A stretch of DNA of 64,000 nucleotides from Hypholoma sublateritium FD-334 SS-4 (GCA_000827495.1 KN817518.1:1080405-1144404), one strand, 5' to 3'. Positions 44,832 to 56,632 are shown, numbered from the stretch's first letter. Notes: generated by a model not told the origin, from the sequence alone. Made by a program: numbers and translations.

Positions 44832-46282
44832 ATGGCAGATACTTCGTCTTGGACACCGCCGACAGGACCTGTAGTGGACTACGGCCACATTTCAAGAGAT
44901 TTAAATATTTCTTTGATTGTGATAGCATCCTGCTTGTTCATTCACCGTCTTTACATTCGGATTTTCTCTCTAAAAAACTGGGGTGCCGACGATTATGCAG
45001 CAACGGGAGCCTTCGTAAGTCGTTGAGATTTCTTCTGCGTCCAGCGACGAGCTAATTTAATATATGTTAAGGCTTTATTAATCACGCTCAGTGCTTTTGA
45101 GATCGAAGGTAGGATATTGAAGTGAATTGGCCAGAACGAGAAAGCTAACTGAAAATTATCTCACAGAGGTTCACCATGGTGCAGGGAAGCATGAGGTCGA
45201 TGTGGATCCAGCAGACCTCAAGATATTTCTCTTTAATCTTCCGACCATGCAATTGCTTTATATGTCTACCTCGTACCTAATCAAACTCTCCATTATTCTG
45301 TTCCTCAGGAGACTTCATACCAGCAGTGAGTTCCAGCTTTTAAGAATCAATGGCTGTTGACTAATTTTCTGTTAGAAACGTACGTTCGAATCGTTTGGGG
45401 AGTGATTGCGTCAACGACTATTCAAGCCATCGTCATTTTTCTGCTATTTGCTCTTCAGTGCAAGCCCCCAAAGTTAGTCGCCTTGCCATTTGCATTTCTG
45501 CATATCGTAATTCAAGTTATACGTAGGGCCTTGTGGGATAAAAGTCTTCCGAGCTTCACTTGCTTCAGCAACGCAAATCAGGCCAAGCTATTTTATGCCC
45601 ATGCTGGTCTCGGGATCGTCATCGACGGATTTTGTCTTTTCGCTCCTATTTTTATAATCTGGAAACTTCTTATGTTCCGTGAAATGCAAATACGTTTGAC
45701 GGTTGTTTTCAGCGTCGGTGAGCTTGGGACTCAAACATTTCCATTACATGAAACTAATCAACGCTTCCAAACTAGGATTATTTGCCGTGGTGTGCGCTGT
45801 CATTCGTTTCTGTGTTATTGTCACAGTGGACATGGGAGTTGATACTACATGTACGTCAACCAATTATGCCTACCAACCTCTCTAACGATAAAACAGTCAA
45901 CATTCGCCGAGCTTCGATCTGGACAGACCTAGAGTGCTTCGTTGGATTCTTCGTGTCATGTTTCCCTAGTTTGTCTCCGACTTTCCGCCTTCTTCGTCGT
46001 AAGATAACCGGCCAATCTTCGACTGGGAAAACAAGTCAAGGGAAGCCAAGCGCTACAATTGCATTCAGCATGAACCGTACCGGTCACAACCAATCCGCCA
46101 TTCAATCAATGCATCATGGAAAGGGAAGTACTGGGGATATACCTATGTACTCCGTCACTGGTATCGCCAAGGCCAGTTCCAACGATAGCGAAGACAATGT
46201 CGCGGCAGCCAATGGGAACATGTACAACAATTTGGACTTCAAAGTGCACGTCGAGAAAGAGGTGTACACTAGTAAGGTGTAA
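44832..46282 (+). CDS. Fungal rhodopsin-domain (Pth11-like) integral membrane protein
   Basis: Seven exons (44832-45014, 45072-45108, 45167-45325, 45376-45472, 45527-45717, 45776-45850, 45897-46282) encode 375 residues. About seven helices are visible, including ISLIVIASCLFIHRLYIR, LYMSTSYLIKLSIILFLRR, GVIASTTIQAIVIFLLFALQ, GLGIVIDGFCLFAPIFIIW and GLFAVVCAVIRFCVIVTVDM. The loop KNWGADDY after helix 1 and IWTDLECFVGFFVSCFPSLSP near the end are signatures of the fungal rhodopsin-like domain of uncharacterised integral membrane proteins related to Pth11. The Ser/Asn-rich cytosolic tail is about 90 residues. There is no retinal lysine to be inferred, and a sensory role is only a guess from the fold. 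Confidence 0.87.
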
Positions 46283-47923
46283 TTTTGGGATCTGTTGGTT
46301 CGTGGAATTTTATGCGTTGAATAACATGAGGCTGCGATCAGAATCCTTCTTCGCGGCACTCAGGCTCTGGGATCGATACTTAGTTATATGGCAGAATTTC
46401 TCTGCAGCTATTAGATTGGAAGTCGATAGGACCTGATTCGGGCGCATATGGCTATACGTATTTTACGCCGCTGTACATAGGCCGCCTAATGGCTTGGCCC
46501 TGTCAGAGAAGAACGACTGTCTTGTCCCTGGTAGTAGGCAAGTCCATATTTAGAAAATGTTTGGCGCTCTATTCGGCTTTATCAGAATTTCAAATAACTG
46601 GTGACGATCGGTCTTTCCCAAAACGAACCATCCAAAAAGAAAGAAAAACAGTGGAATTTCGTTGGAATTTCGCGGGGTTCAGAACGTATGACTTCCAAAC
46701 CGAGTTCCGAGGCTGCTTTTTCTGCCTCGCCTTCTATGTAACAGTTTGTGTCAGGCAAAACCGATTGAGGACAGTAGCGCTTGGCAAGCTTTAACGCTTT
46801 GACATCTGTTGTTTTATTTCATTCGACGAGATTTCGACTACAAATTTACTCTAGGGCAATCAAATATGTGCTGATGGTAATCCTCCGGTAGTACCTATTT
46901 GTAAGAAGATGTAGGAACACGCCGAGATTCGTGGGAGATGAGTGAAACTGCTCCTGCCTGATACCTTTCAGGTCCTACTAATACTTGTCAAAGCTCACGA
47001 ACCACAGCGATTTTCTCTTGGACCTCAGTCCTATTATGTTTTTCCAATTTCTTCTAGGAATCAAGCAGATTCAATTTAGTCAGAGATGGAATATATATGG
47101 CGATGAGATAGGTGGTGTGCGGATTAATGCTGAAAATAAAGAGCAGAATACATGCCTTAAAGTACAAAATTCAAATCGCAAGGACTATATTTCGAGGAGG
47201 GAATGAGGTCAGACCTCGAAGAGCTCGCGACGCAGTTGAAATTTGGTTGAGGTATCAATATGACTCAGGAAATCTTGATAGCCGTCGCAGCTGCTAGGTA
47301 TGTATATTCGTAGCGCAATTGTGGCAAATTCCGCCCGTTGAGTGTGGTACAACATGTGATACCAACTCGAGCAGAAGCAAGTCCGAAGGTCGCTCCCAGG
47401 AGCACCTCAGAGTTCAATAGAATAAAGGGAGGAGTTGAACCAAGATTGAAAAGCATTCTTTGTGCATAGAACGTTGGCGAATTTTCGAAGACCCAACTAC
47501 TACTTAGTCAAGTCGAAGCAGCGTAAGGCCCTAAGCAAGCCCTTAGTACTACTAGTGCAGATTTCGAAGGAAAAGCCGGATCAGAGGAGGAATTCTTGGA
47601 ATATGTTTGCGAGATCCATTTGCCGCGTACAAGAACAGTGGTCGGCGACGGTGGGTACTGGGTACTTTCAACGCGCACTCGTTTGCAAGCAAGTTGATGG
47701 AATGGGGCGCGGGTCAAGCTTCAGCGCTTCAGCTTCAGCGCTTCCGAGTCAGCGGCGCGCGTCAACGCCAACTCGGAGCGGGAATCATGTGACCCTCGGT
47801 AAATTTCGACAACAACTACGCGCTGGTCCGACGGTCGACCGTAAAGCTTTGAAGGCTTGCCACCAAGTCGCCTGGTCTTCTATCTTCTGTAGCTGCGACT
47901 ACCTTCTCTGATATCTCGCAAAC
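46283..47923. other. Intergenic region
   Basis: No supportable gene. A 101-codon frame (46489-46794) and a minus-strand frame at 47456-47265 (STPPFILLNSEVLLGATFG) have no start context or partners. The end of the region holds a 14-bp tandem duplication at 47717-47744 and the uL24m promoter. Confidence 0.5.
47717..47744. repeat. 14-bp perfect tandem duplication
   Basis: AGCTTCAGCGCTTC occurs twice back to back, followed by a third partial echo (CGAGTCAGCG). It lies about 180 bp upstream of the uL24m start. Confidence 0.8.
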
Positions 47924-49213
47924 ATGTCGTTGAGATATCTAAACATGCGCACTGCTTTGGGTGCCGCCACCCAGAGCCCTGCTACGACCAATTTCAACCA
48001 TCTCCGGAGTATCCCTCGCGCGTGGCTGATTCGGAGAACAAGACACGACCCAAAGTTGAAGTCTGTGCGAACCCAAGATCGTATAAAATGGTGGAACATT
48101 GTCCCTGGAGACCAAATTCGCTTGCGGGGAGACAGAGAAGGTACCATCCATGAAGTGCTCAGTATAAACAGGCTGAGCAATCGCGTCTTTCTGAAAAACA
48201 CAACCGTACGTGCTCGAAATCTGTCTATGTTTTATGCTAACGCTTTCTCGACAGCCTTCTGGAAAGGAGGCCGAGAACGCTCCCCCCCAGACGAAAAACT
48301 ACCACTACTCAAGGTGTCAACTTTATGTTGGAGAGCACATGTCGCTCTCCAAAAAGAGAGACGATGCCCCCAAAATACAGCCGTACGTAGACTCCTTTCA
48401 TGTTGATTTTGTTAATTTATGAATGATAAACCATTTTCTACAGTGTCTTTGCATCTCGTATTGGGACATCGGAACCTTACTGGAGTTACCTGCGAAATCG
48501 CTTTGTATGGAAGAGATACGCTGTGGCCACAACGCCCCGAGTCCTCGAGTGGAAAACAGGTGACAGAATCCATGTACCATGGCCCCCAGCTGTCAAGCGA
48601 ACCTATCCAGCAGGTAACGCTCCATACTTTTCTGGCCATTCAGGCAGTTTCTTATATCTGCCCATCAGCTAGTCCATATGATACCGCTCAAGAAGCTCTT
48701 CAAAAAATCACCTATCAAACACCAGATTTCAACCGCGTCTCGCCAACTTTGCCTCTCCCCACTCTCCCAGCAGAGAAAGAATACTTAGACCATATCTACA
48801 ACCCTACCCCCAGTCGCACATACGATGCCTCAGCACCGTTTGAAGTCTATCTGAAGCCAGACCTTGCCAACCCACATTCGCGTGCCAAGAAAATGCAGAG
48901 ATTCAAGCTTCGTCAATCTATCATCCATGCTCAGTTGAAGGATATCATGGACTTTGAGCTCGCAAACCTCGAAGGCCGTACCTCCAAGCAGGCAAGGTCA
49001 GACGCGGCGTTTAGATGGCGCGAGCTCGTGAAGAAACAGAAAGCAGAGAGAACAAAGGCGAGATGGATGACCGCTACTAGAGTTGAGACTTGGGAAAAGA
49101 AGAATGTCAACAAGGCGAAGAAGGAGGAAAGGCAGAGACGTCGTCTAACCGAATTAACATTGGGCGAGGATCAGAACCAGGTGATACCGGCCGCTTTGAG
49201 AGCGAAGAATTAA
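47924..49213 (+). CDS. MRPL40: Mitochondrial large-subunit ribosomal protein uL24m (KOW domain)
   Basis: Four exons (47924-48205, 48255-48382, 48444-48613, 48669-49213) encode 374 residues. A basic N-terminus without acidic residues is consistent with mitochondrial import. The KOW-type segment WWNIVPGDQIRLRGDREGTI continues to VFLKNTTPSG and YHYSRCQLYV. Fungal uL24m proteins (yeast Mrpl40) carry such an N-terminal KOW domain and a long C-terminal extension, here ending in a Lys/Arg-rich helix (RTKARWMTATRVETWEKKN). The protein would sit near the exit tunnel of the mitoribosome. A second internal segment, RVLEWKTGDRIHVPWPP, resembles another KOW strand. The start has two nearby ATGs (MSLRYLNM); the first is used. 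Confidence 0.88.
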
Positions 49214-49565
49214 GCTGGCTTCTTGAAGTAGATTAATGAAGATTTAATCCGCAGGCCTTAGGCCTTAGTAGTATGCATATTTATATCGATTACCACGAAG
49301 TCTCGTAGGATATGTAGCGTGAATGCTTGGTGCCAGTGAATGCCCAATTAGTAATACCTCGTTCGCGAGCTGGGTCAGCAGAAGATCAGCGGCGCCGGTT
49401 GCATTTGAATGATGCAACTTACCTCAATTGCTTCGTCCGACCACACTACTTTCCAGTCACAGATATAGACGATAAAGACCATCCACTGTGTCATATAGAT
49501 TCATTGTAATAACACGTCGCTGGCAGCCTGGTTAAGTGAAACCCTTCACATTTCGGTACCCACTC
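49214..49565. other. Short intergenic region
   Basis: 352 bp between the uL24m and ENT genes, both on the plus strand. It contains the uL24m 3'UTR and the ENT promoter; no TATA box is evident. Confidence 0.55.
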
Positions 49566-51191
49566 ATGGCCTCCAGCCTCGAATCGCCTGAAGGGTTGTA
49601 TCATGCAATTCCTCATCCAGATGACAGCGCCAACGCCTCGCAAATCGAATTGGACGTCGATGGCGAAGTTCTTGAACCACCTCCACACCCAAACGACCTC
49701 CCAACAATCTTGGTCGATGCCCGAATCCGATGGATTCACTTCATATTAGGCTGCGCGGTGTTGTTACCATGGAACGGTACGCCTTACAGTTTTCAGTGCA
49801 CCAGCAAATACTCATGATGCGTCCTAGTTGTCATCACGGCAATGCCTTTCTTTCTTTCTCGCCTCGCCACGTCCTCGCTGCGGACCACATTCGCCTCTTA
49901 TCTTACAACCTCGTTCACCGCATCGAACTTCATATTCCTCGCCCATGCCACTGCGGCATCCAAGACAGTTAGTTCTGTCTAACGGTGTGCAAATGATCAT
50001 CCTTGCTGACGGGTATGCAGACAAGCCCTTCTAGGCAAACACGTTCAACAATTGCCTGGCTTATCATCCTCAATTTTCTGCTAACCCTTACGACATTCTT
50101 CGTTCCCTCTCCCGCCATCTTCTTCGCCTTCGTCATATTCAATGGATCCGCGCAGGCTATCGTTGGCGCATATCTTCAGACCTCCGTCATCGCCGTCGCT
50201 TCACTATTCGGCCCGCCAGCAGTTCAGGCAATGATGGCAGGCCAGGCAGCTGTCGCCGTTGCCGTGAGTGGGGTTCAGGTCATCAGTTCAGCTGCCTCGG
50301 TATGGGGAAAGCCCTCCGTATACGAGAGCGATGGTTCTGCAGAAGAACGCTCAGCGTTCATGTTCTTCCTGTTCTCTACGCTATTTCTCGTGGTCAGCTG
50401 GGTAGCACACAATTGGCTGGTCAGGATGCCTGTGTATCAAACAGTAGCGGCATCTTTGGAACGCAGCGCAAAGAAAACGCACGGAGAACTTGGGCATGAA
50501 ACCGAGCGTCGGGGCTTAATATCGAGCGAACTGGCGTCTTCATTGAAGATAGACAAAGCAAATGCGTTTAGGGTCGCTAAACTCAATATGCCTTACGAAG
50601 TAGCTGTTGCGTATGTCTTTGTCGTCACTTTGGTATGTCTTCCTTATATATATAACTAGGCGACTAATATAATAACCCGATCGCCAGGCTGTATACCCAC
50701 CCATCACCACTTCAATTCGACCCACTAATCCTAATACACATCCCCTTCTCTTCAGCGCTGTACATTTCCTGGTGTTCAATATTGGCGATTTCCTAGGCCG
50801 CTACATCTGCTCATACCCCATGTTCATTGTCTGGTCATCTAAACGGCTTTTGACCCTCTCGGCTGCACGCACACTATTTATTCCTCTCTTCCTCATCTGT
50901 AATGTCCAGCGAGGATCTTCCACCGTCCCTTACGATCCCATCATCAGCTCCGACATATTATTTATGACGATCCTCTTCTTCTTCGGCGGCTCAAACGGCT
51001 ATGTCTCAAGTCTCTGTATGATGGCTGCACCTTCTCTGGAACACAATCCTAGGCTGAAAGGCAAAGCAGAGGACGTAGATGTAGCCGCTACAGTTGCCAG
51101 CTTCTGCTTAGTAGGCGGTTTGGCTATGGGAAGTATTGCTAGCTTTGCGGTAAAGTCTGCAATCTGTGGATGCAATCCTTTTACGAGTTAG
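49566..51191 (+). CDS. Equilibrative nucleoside transporter (SLC29/ENT family)
   Basis: Four exons (49566-49776, 49828-49967, 50021-50632, 50688-51191) encode 488 residues. An acidic N-terminus is followed by helix 1 (WIHFILGCAVLLPWNVVIT), which carries the ENT signature LLPWN. Other landmarks are NGSAQAIVGAYLQTSVIAVA, MMAGQAAVAVAVSGVQV, the large cytosolic loop after helix 6, NIGDFLGRYICSYP (helix 8 signature), and the ending FAVKSAICGCNPF. About eleven helices are expected. ENT proteins carry nucleosides across the plasma or vacuolar membrane; yeast Fun26 is a vacuolar relative. The direction and membrane cannot be told here. The final exon has no alternative acceptor that improves the C-terminus. 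Confidence 0.92.
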
Positions 51192-51897
51192 AAAAATAGA
51201 TTAATAACTGTCCTCCATGGCAGCTCAACTACACATTTTGGGGATTGTCAACGATACCAAAGCAAAACGTTGAGAGCTTTAATGGGTCGCTCTTACTATT
51301 TACATACCTTGTATTTACCATGCCTGTAAAAGTGAAACATATATAAGTACCTGAGGATTTATTGTATTGCAGATAAGAGCTATCCCCGCCACTAGGTTTC
51401 TGTTAACATAAGACTACTATGTTGTATACTCTAGCTTGTGAATTGTACTTGTCAGCAACGTTTCTAGTGTGAGGTCGGTGCGACGCAGTGCTCCATGGGC
51501 ACCAACCTGAAGCGTGGGAACCTGTTCACCCAGTCGTCGCGGCGCGCAAGCGAGCAGACTCCTACTGGTATGTTGCACGACCGCATCTTCAATTTCATCA
51601 ACATCTCGAAATCTGCGTACACTGCCTTATCGTCTGTGGGAACTGAAACAGCGATCATCATCTGCAACTTGCCTTCGATGATCCCACACGTATTCAAGTA
51701 CAGTCAAGTACACACGCATTACCCATTTCATCAAGAAAGCATGAAGGCCCGAGTGGCCGTACGTGCGCGCCGAAAGTTACCGGCAGTTTGAACCGCCCCC
51801 GTTGGATCACATCTGATAGAGCGGGAAGTACTTATGAAGCAAAGGGAAGCGAGGGGTTGCCCCCAGATTCACTTACGCACACCAGCCGCCTTCCAAA
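51192..51897. other. Intergenic region
   Basis: 0.7 kb between the ENT and FAD-oxidase genes. Overlapping frames at 51464-51697 (minus) and 51495-51791 (plus) look equally plausible and so probably neither is real; the minus one (VPTDDKAVYADFEMLMKLKM) is the more protein-like. No splice partners are seen. Confidence 0.45.
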
Positions 51898-53690
51898 ATG
51901 TCGCTCGACCTTTCAGCTCTAGCCCAAGCTTTCAAGGGCGACCTTGTCACGCCTGAACAACCTGAATACGCAGCGGCGATCGCCCGCTGGGCCTCGAACT
52001 CGGAGCGCAATGCGAAGGTCGTCGCCTTCGTGAAGGACGCTCTGGACGTCGTCACCGCCCTCAAGTTTGCGCGCGAGAGCGGGTTGCCCATTGCCGTTCG
52101 CGGGGGCGGGCACCATGTCGGTGGTGCCTCGTCTAGCGAGAACGGCCTTGTCATCGATCTATCGCGCTATTTGGGGGGCGCGGCCGTCGATCCGTCTGCA
52201 AAGTTGGCCTACGTGGGCGGAGGGGCAATCTGGGAGACAGTCGATGTCGAGACGATAAAGCACGGTCTCGCTACTGTTGCTGGGACTGTGAACCATGTTA
52301 GTCAAATATTTCATGTGCATCAATCCGTGCGACGCTGATGAATGATTGCAGACCGGTGTGGGTGGGTCAGTAATTCAACTGAATAGTCTATGAGTGATTC
52401 GTTGGCTTATGGCGCACGCGTCTAGACTCGTGCTCGGTGGTGGGTACGGATGGCTCACCGGCGCTCACGGATTGGCCGTCGATAATCTCGTTCAGGTATT
52501 TCTTTCTACTGATATACATACATTCGCAACACGCATCTAACACACTGGTAATTAGGCGACTGTCGTTACGGCCGATGGCTCAATTTTGACTGCGAACATG
52601 ACTGAAAATGAAGATCTCTATTTCGCTATCCGAGGGGGAGGCGGGAACTTTGGTGTGGTCACTGAGTTTGTGTTCCAGCTTCATCCACAACGGCCTACGG
52701 TCTATAGTGGAATGCTTATATATGCCGCCTCGGCCCTGGAACAAATTCTTGAAGCAACGAAGAAATGGTGGTCCAATGTCAGTCAAGACGAGGGCATGCT
52801 AGAAGTGACCACTGTTGGCCCGGATGGAAGCGTAAGTGAAGCCTCTTCTCGAAACCCAATTGTTGCTAATACAAATTCTTCCAACCTAGCCAATTGTTGC
52901 TTTATTTGTTTTCTTCAACGGCTCTGAAGCCGAAGGCAGGGAGAAGTTCAAACTCTTCCTCGATATTGGTAACTTCAAGTCCATTCGTACCACCCGAGAA
53001 TAATTATATATGGGTCGCATCGCATAGGGCCTCTTGCTGACTTGACGGGAGAGAAACCATACGAACAACTGAACGGACTCCAGGCGAGCAATTTAGGACA
53101 TCGATGAATGGCGCGCTACTTACTCACTGCCCCCAGAACCCTATGGCTAAGCACGGCCGCGCCGTCTATTGGAAGGGAGTTGCCAACAAGCATCTGCACT
53201 ACCCCTCCATCGGAAAAGCCCACGAGAAGGTCATCGAAGCTGTCGAGTCAGGACAATTCCAGGCTGCTGTTCTCTACGAATATTTCCCGCTCAACAAAGT
53301 AAATGATGTGCCTCAAAGCGCCACCGCGTTCCGACGAGAAGCTATGGTCAGCAACGTCTTAATCAATGTGAATTGGGACGGAAAGGCGCAAAACCTAACG
53401 CAGGAAGCCCGACAAATTGCTCACGAGATTTCTGATATTCTAAACACGCCGCAGGCAGATCTGACCACAACGGAAAGCTTGGGGTACAGCAACTACGGTA
53501 ATGTTTTGTGTATGAAGTCAGACCAGACATATCTTGCTGACTGTTTGTAACAGACCCTGAATTCGCAAACAAGGTGGTCGACAAAGCAAAACTCGTATTC
53601 GGAGACAACTACCCGAGACTCCAAGCTGTGAAGAAGCAGTACGACCCAGATAACGTCTTCAACAAGTGGTTCCCTATTGTACCTGCGTAA
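51898..53690 (+). CDS. FAD-linked oxidoreductase, berberine-bridge-enzyme-like
   Basis: Eight exons (51898-52296, 52352-52365, 52426-52495, 52556-52831, 52890-52968, 53028-53083, 53137-53497, 53554-53690) encode 463 residues. The PCMH-type FAD domain has IAVRGGGHHVGGAS with the His used for covalent FAD attachment, LVLGGGYGWLTGAHGLAVDN, and IRGGGGNFGVVTEF. The C-terminal BBE segment is NYPRLQAVKKQYDPDNVFNK. The position that holds the second flavin-linking cysteine in bicovalent members reads AGTVNHTGVGG, without Cys, so attachment through His alone is likely. No signal peptide is seen. Exon 2 is only 14 nt, and the intron at 53084-53136 begins GC rather than GT. Substrate unknown; relatives oxidise sugars, alcohols or secondary metabolites. 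Confidence 0.9.
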
Positions 53691-54240
53691 CGTTCCATCC
53701 CCCAGGCATACTGTATCCAATGAATGTACAAATTCTCTTTAAATTTGACACGTATGAATGCCTTTTGCGGTTCACTCGGCAGAAAAGTTGACTCGGCAGA
53801 AAAAAAACATAGCCGATAGCACATACGCTGCTCAAAATAGGAAAGGTAGACCCAAATATGGTGACCTCGGGCGAGAATTCGCCTCGCCGACCATGGATTA
53901 TCAAGGCTTTCCACAGGGAGCGCCCACTTCGCTCTGTCTTTTGAGCACTACAGGCAGTATAGCTTTAGAGCAACGATGGATCTGCTACAATGGGCGCAAA
54001 AAAACTGAACGTGCGACGGACTGGATCCTCGCTGTCTGATAACGCTACACGAATGACGGTCGCCGGAGCCTCAGTCAAACAGACCGCGCTAGTCTCTTTA
54101 AAGTTGGAGGATCGCGGCTATTTTTTCACTATGTAAGTACTTAACGGAGTGACAAATCTGACGTCAAGCACTCCCGTTCCACGGTATATAAACCCACCCT
54201 GGCGCTTGGAATCTAGCAATTTGCTCACAGAATCCCAGGC
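53691..54240. other. Intergenic region with the DUF302 gene promoter
   Basis: 550 bp with no gene. TATATAAA at 54185-54192 stands 49-56 bases before the DUF302 start and is a good TATA box. Two GTTGACTCGGCAGAAAA-like copies lie near 53775-53805 (CTCGGCAGAAAAGTTGA and CTCGGCAGAAAAAAAAC). Confidence 0.55.
54185..54192 (+). promoter_or_regulatory. TATA box of the DUF302 gene
   Basis: TATATAAA lies 49-56 bases upstream of the start codon at 54241. Confidence 0.55.
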
Positions 54241-54853
54241 ATGGCTAGTAGCACTACCATCTCCGAACACACCATCAAGATCGTCGAGGTCGAGACGGGC
54301 GTCCCCTTCAAAGAGGTCATTGCGCGCCTCGACGACGAGGTGAACAAGGCAGGCTCGGCGGGCGTCGTCGACGCCCTGCGCGGTGCGGCCACCGAGGAAG
54401 AATTCGTCGCTGTCATCGAGCGGACGGTCAAGCCCGGCGCGGACTTCTTGTGCGTGTGCCACCACCCACCACCCGCCACTGTCTACCCTCGTATTCTAGT
54501 TGACACCACCCACATCCAGATTTTTCGGCGCGCTGCCGCTCCACAGCGTGCTGCGCTTCGGCGTCGACAGCAGCGGCGGGGGCATACTCGTGTACACCAT
54601 CGGCAACCCGCTCATCGCGCGTGGGATCATCCGCGCGAATGCGCGCGCGGCGTACAGCATACCGCCGCGACTGCTGGTTCTCGAGGTCAACGGCGGCGCG
54701 GGCGCGCGCGTGCACTACCACCTGCCGTCGTCGGTGATGGGCGGGGGTGAAGGCGTTCCGGGCCTCGACGCGCAGCTGCTCGCGCTCGACGAGAAGGTCG
54801 CGCGGCTCGTTGGGCGGATCACAGAGAGGCGGCCGGCCGGAGCGGCTCTGTAG
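54241..54853 (+). CDS. DUF302-type (TT1751-like) small protein
   Basis: Two exons (54241-54449 and 54520-54853, 70-bp intron) encode 180 residues. The order is a start strand (HTIKIVEVETGVPFKEVIAR), an acidic helix, ALRGAATEEEFVAVIERTVK, then LFFGALPLHSVLRFG, ILVYTIGNPLIARGIIRAN, and YSIPPRLLVLEVNGGAGARV. This strand-helix pattern and the GNPxxA/IPPRLLV block fit DUF302/TT1751-like proteins, small alpha/beta proteins of unknown biochemical role found in bacteria and many basidiomycetes. The last helix is LDAQLLALDEKVARLVGRI. It faces the HMG-box gene across 0.6 kb and is the only intact copy among several DUF302-derived fragments in the next 4 kb. Confidence 0.8.
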
Positions 54854-55040
54854 GGGACGTCTATTTGTATTCGTACTTGAGATCTTATTACTTAGGCAAA
54901 TGTACGTTTGAGACTCGAGAGCGAGATTTGATATAGAGCAGAGAGAGCAGAGTGGGAGCGGAGTGAATCAGTGGGAAGTACACGCTGACGACGCCAGTCT
55001 AAGGAGCGCACCCAAAGGTGCGATCGTTGTATGCACTGTC

Positions 55041-55133
55041 GACAACGCGCGCGCAGTGTAGACCGCCCCGCCACAGTTGTTCGTGCTCAAAACGAACTTG
55101 AACGACGGAGCGGAGGCGCGTGTGCACCTGGCG
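55041..55133 (+). pseudogene. DUF302 relic in block A
   Basis: A plus-strand stretch translates as NARAV, a stop, then TAPPQLFVLKTNLNDGAEARVH. It corresponds to the YSIPPRLLVLEVNGGAGARVH part of the intact gene just upstream. It has an in-frame TAG and no first exon, so it is a dead partial copy. Confidence 0.65.
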
Positions 55134-55459
55134 GCGGCCCAGCGCCCTCACGGGCCGGGCGGTAAGTACTGTCGGGGCTTTGTAACGCTTAAGCACTTTT
55201 GAGGCAATGCAAGATGTATGTATGAGTGGACAAAGAAATATATTCGGCAGATTGAGCAAGTAAAATGAAAGAACGAAATAAGACGGTATAATGAGTACAG
55301 TGGAAACGAAAGATAGGGCCATGCTGGGGTAGGTTGAGGTTACGAAAGGGTATACTGGGTGGGGGTGGGTATTGTGTAGTGTACAGTGCAGGGGGTGTTA
55401 ATACAGATATATAATAATTACAATCGCAATAGCGATTCGTCAGTCGTGTCGAGGTGTGC

Positions 55460-56632
55460 TCAGATAGCGTATTGGGACGCAGGGTAGATGCCCTCGTTGA
55501 CGGGGCCATAGGTGGTGGGAAAGTCCTCGAAGAAGGTGCCGACCCTGTCGTAAGGAACGAGCTCTTCTACCATCTTGTCGAAGGGAGAAGTGCCGTCGGG
55601 TGACGTGAGAATGGTGCCTAAGACGTAGTCGTTAATGGGCGAGGGTGGCACACAGCTCGAGCCCGTGTCCAAGGCGTACTGGGAATTATACGCGGACAAC
55701 GGCTCGTTGGAGAATGAGCCCGTCTGCTGAGCGGGGAAGGAAGAGATGGGCAGCGACGTCGACATCGCGGGCTGGAAGGCGGGGCCCAACGCGCAGCCGT
55801 TGTAGTAGGCTTCATGTTTGAACGACGGATCGGTGTCGTACTGCCCGTTCATCTGCAAGGGAAGATCAGCACGAGGGATGGGACGGCGAGGGAGATAGAA
55901 ACATACTGAAAGCTGCATGCACTCGTCGTAAAGGGGATTGAAAACATACGCTCCGTGCTGCAGGACATCTGGGTTCGTCTGCGGCTCGAAGCTGGGCGGG
56001 CCGGAGGGGATGCCGAGGAGCCCGTGCTGGACGTAGTCCGTGAAACCCATCATCGCTGGTGCGACCTGTGGCATGGGATTGAACGCGCTCTCGTCGACGG
56101 CGGTCGCGAGAGCGCGCGCGTTGGCTTTGACGCCCCGCGCCTTCTTCGCGCTACGCGGGCTCGAGAGCACAGGGCCTTTGACGTTGGTGTACTGCATGCG
56201 AATGCGCGTAACCTCTTCGGCAGATACCTTGCCTATCTTCTTCTCCATCTTGGCCTTGGACTTGACCTTGGACGCGGCAGGGGAGTACTTGTAGTTGGGG
56301 TAGCGCATGCGGTGCTCGCGCTTGGCAGCGTCGGCGGCCTCGTTATAGAACGCCTTCTCGTCGGCGGTCATGGCGCCCCACGTCTGGCCGATGATGCGAC
56401 TCAGGGTCTGCTGTTGGTTTGTTTCTTCCGCAGGGATCTTCTTACTACGGAGGAAGGCCGAGCGGAAGATCATGAATGCGTTGGGCGGGCGCTTGATGTG
56501 CTCAGAAGGCGAAGGCGACGGTGAACTATCTGAATCAGCCCAGGAAGAGCTGGATGGACTGGACGCGGGAGTGCTGAGGCTTGGCGTGGAGATGGACTGA
56601 GCAGGAGAAACGGGAGGGTTGTATTGAAGCAT
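55460..56632 (-). CDS. HMG-box transcription factor, copy 1
   Basis: Exons 56632-55907 and 55852-55460 with a 54-bp in-phase intron (55906-55853) encode 372 residues; retaining the intron adds 18. A Ser/Pro-rich start leads to a MATA-type HMG box at about residues 45-118 (IKRPPNAFMIFRSAFLRSKK, SRIIGQTWGAMTADEKAFYN, then REHRMRYPNYKYSP). A lysine-rich segment (SKVKSKAKMEKKIGK) and a KKARGVKA motif probably serve as nuclear localisation signals. The rest is Pro/Ser/Tyr-rich, as in an activation domain. Basidiomycete HMG-box proteins of this type regulate mating or fruiting development, but this copy's role is unknown. A 5'UTR intron (56688-56641) ends 8 nt before the start codon. It faces the DUF302 gene. 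Confidence 0.9.
   Translation of the reverse strand: MLQYNPPVSPAQSISTPSLSTPASSPSSSSWADSDSSPSPSPSEHIKRPPNAFMIFRSAFLRSKKIPAEETNQQQTLSRIIGQTWGAMTADEKAFYNEAADAAKREHRMRYPNYKYSPAASKVKSKAKMEKKIGKVSAEEVTRIRMQYTNVKGPVLSSPRSAKKARGVKANARALATAVDESAFNPMPQVAPAMMGFTDYVQHGLLGIPSGPPSFEPQTNPDVLQHGAYVFNPLYDECMQLSVCFYLPRRPIPRADLPLQMNGQYDTDPSFKHEAYYNGCALGPAFQPAMSTSLPISSFPAQQTGSFSNEPLSAYNSQYALDTGSSCVPPSPINDYVLGTILTSPDGTSPFDKMVEELVPYDRVGTFFEDFPTTYGPVNEGIYPASQYAI

Noticed and set aside
54892..55322. Minus-strand frames between the DUF302 and HMG genes
   Set aside because: Short frames with no domain, not kept in block B; the plus strand shows a DUF302 relic instead.
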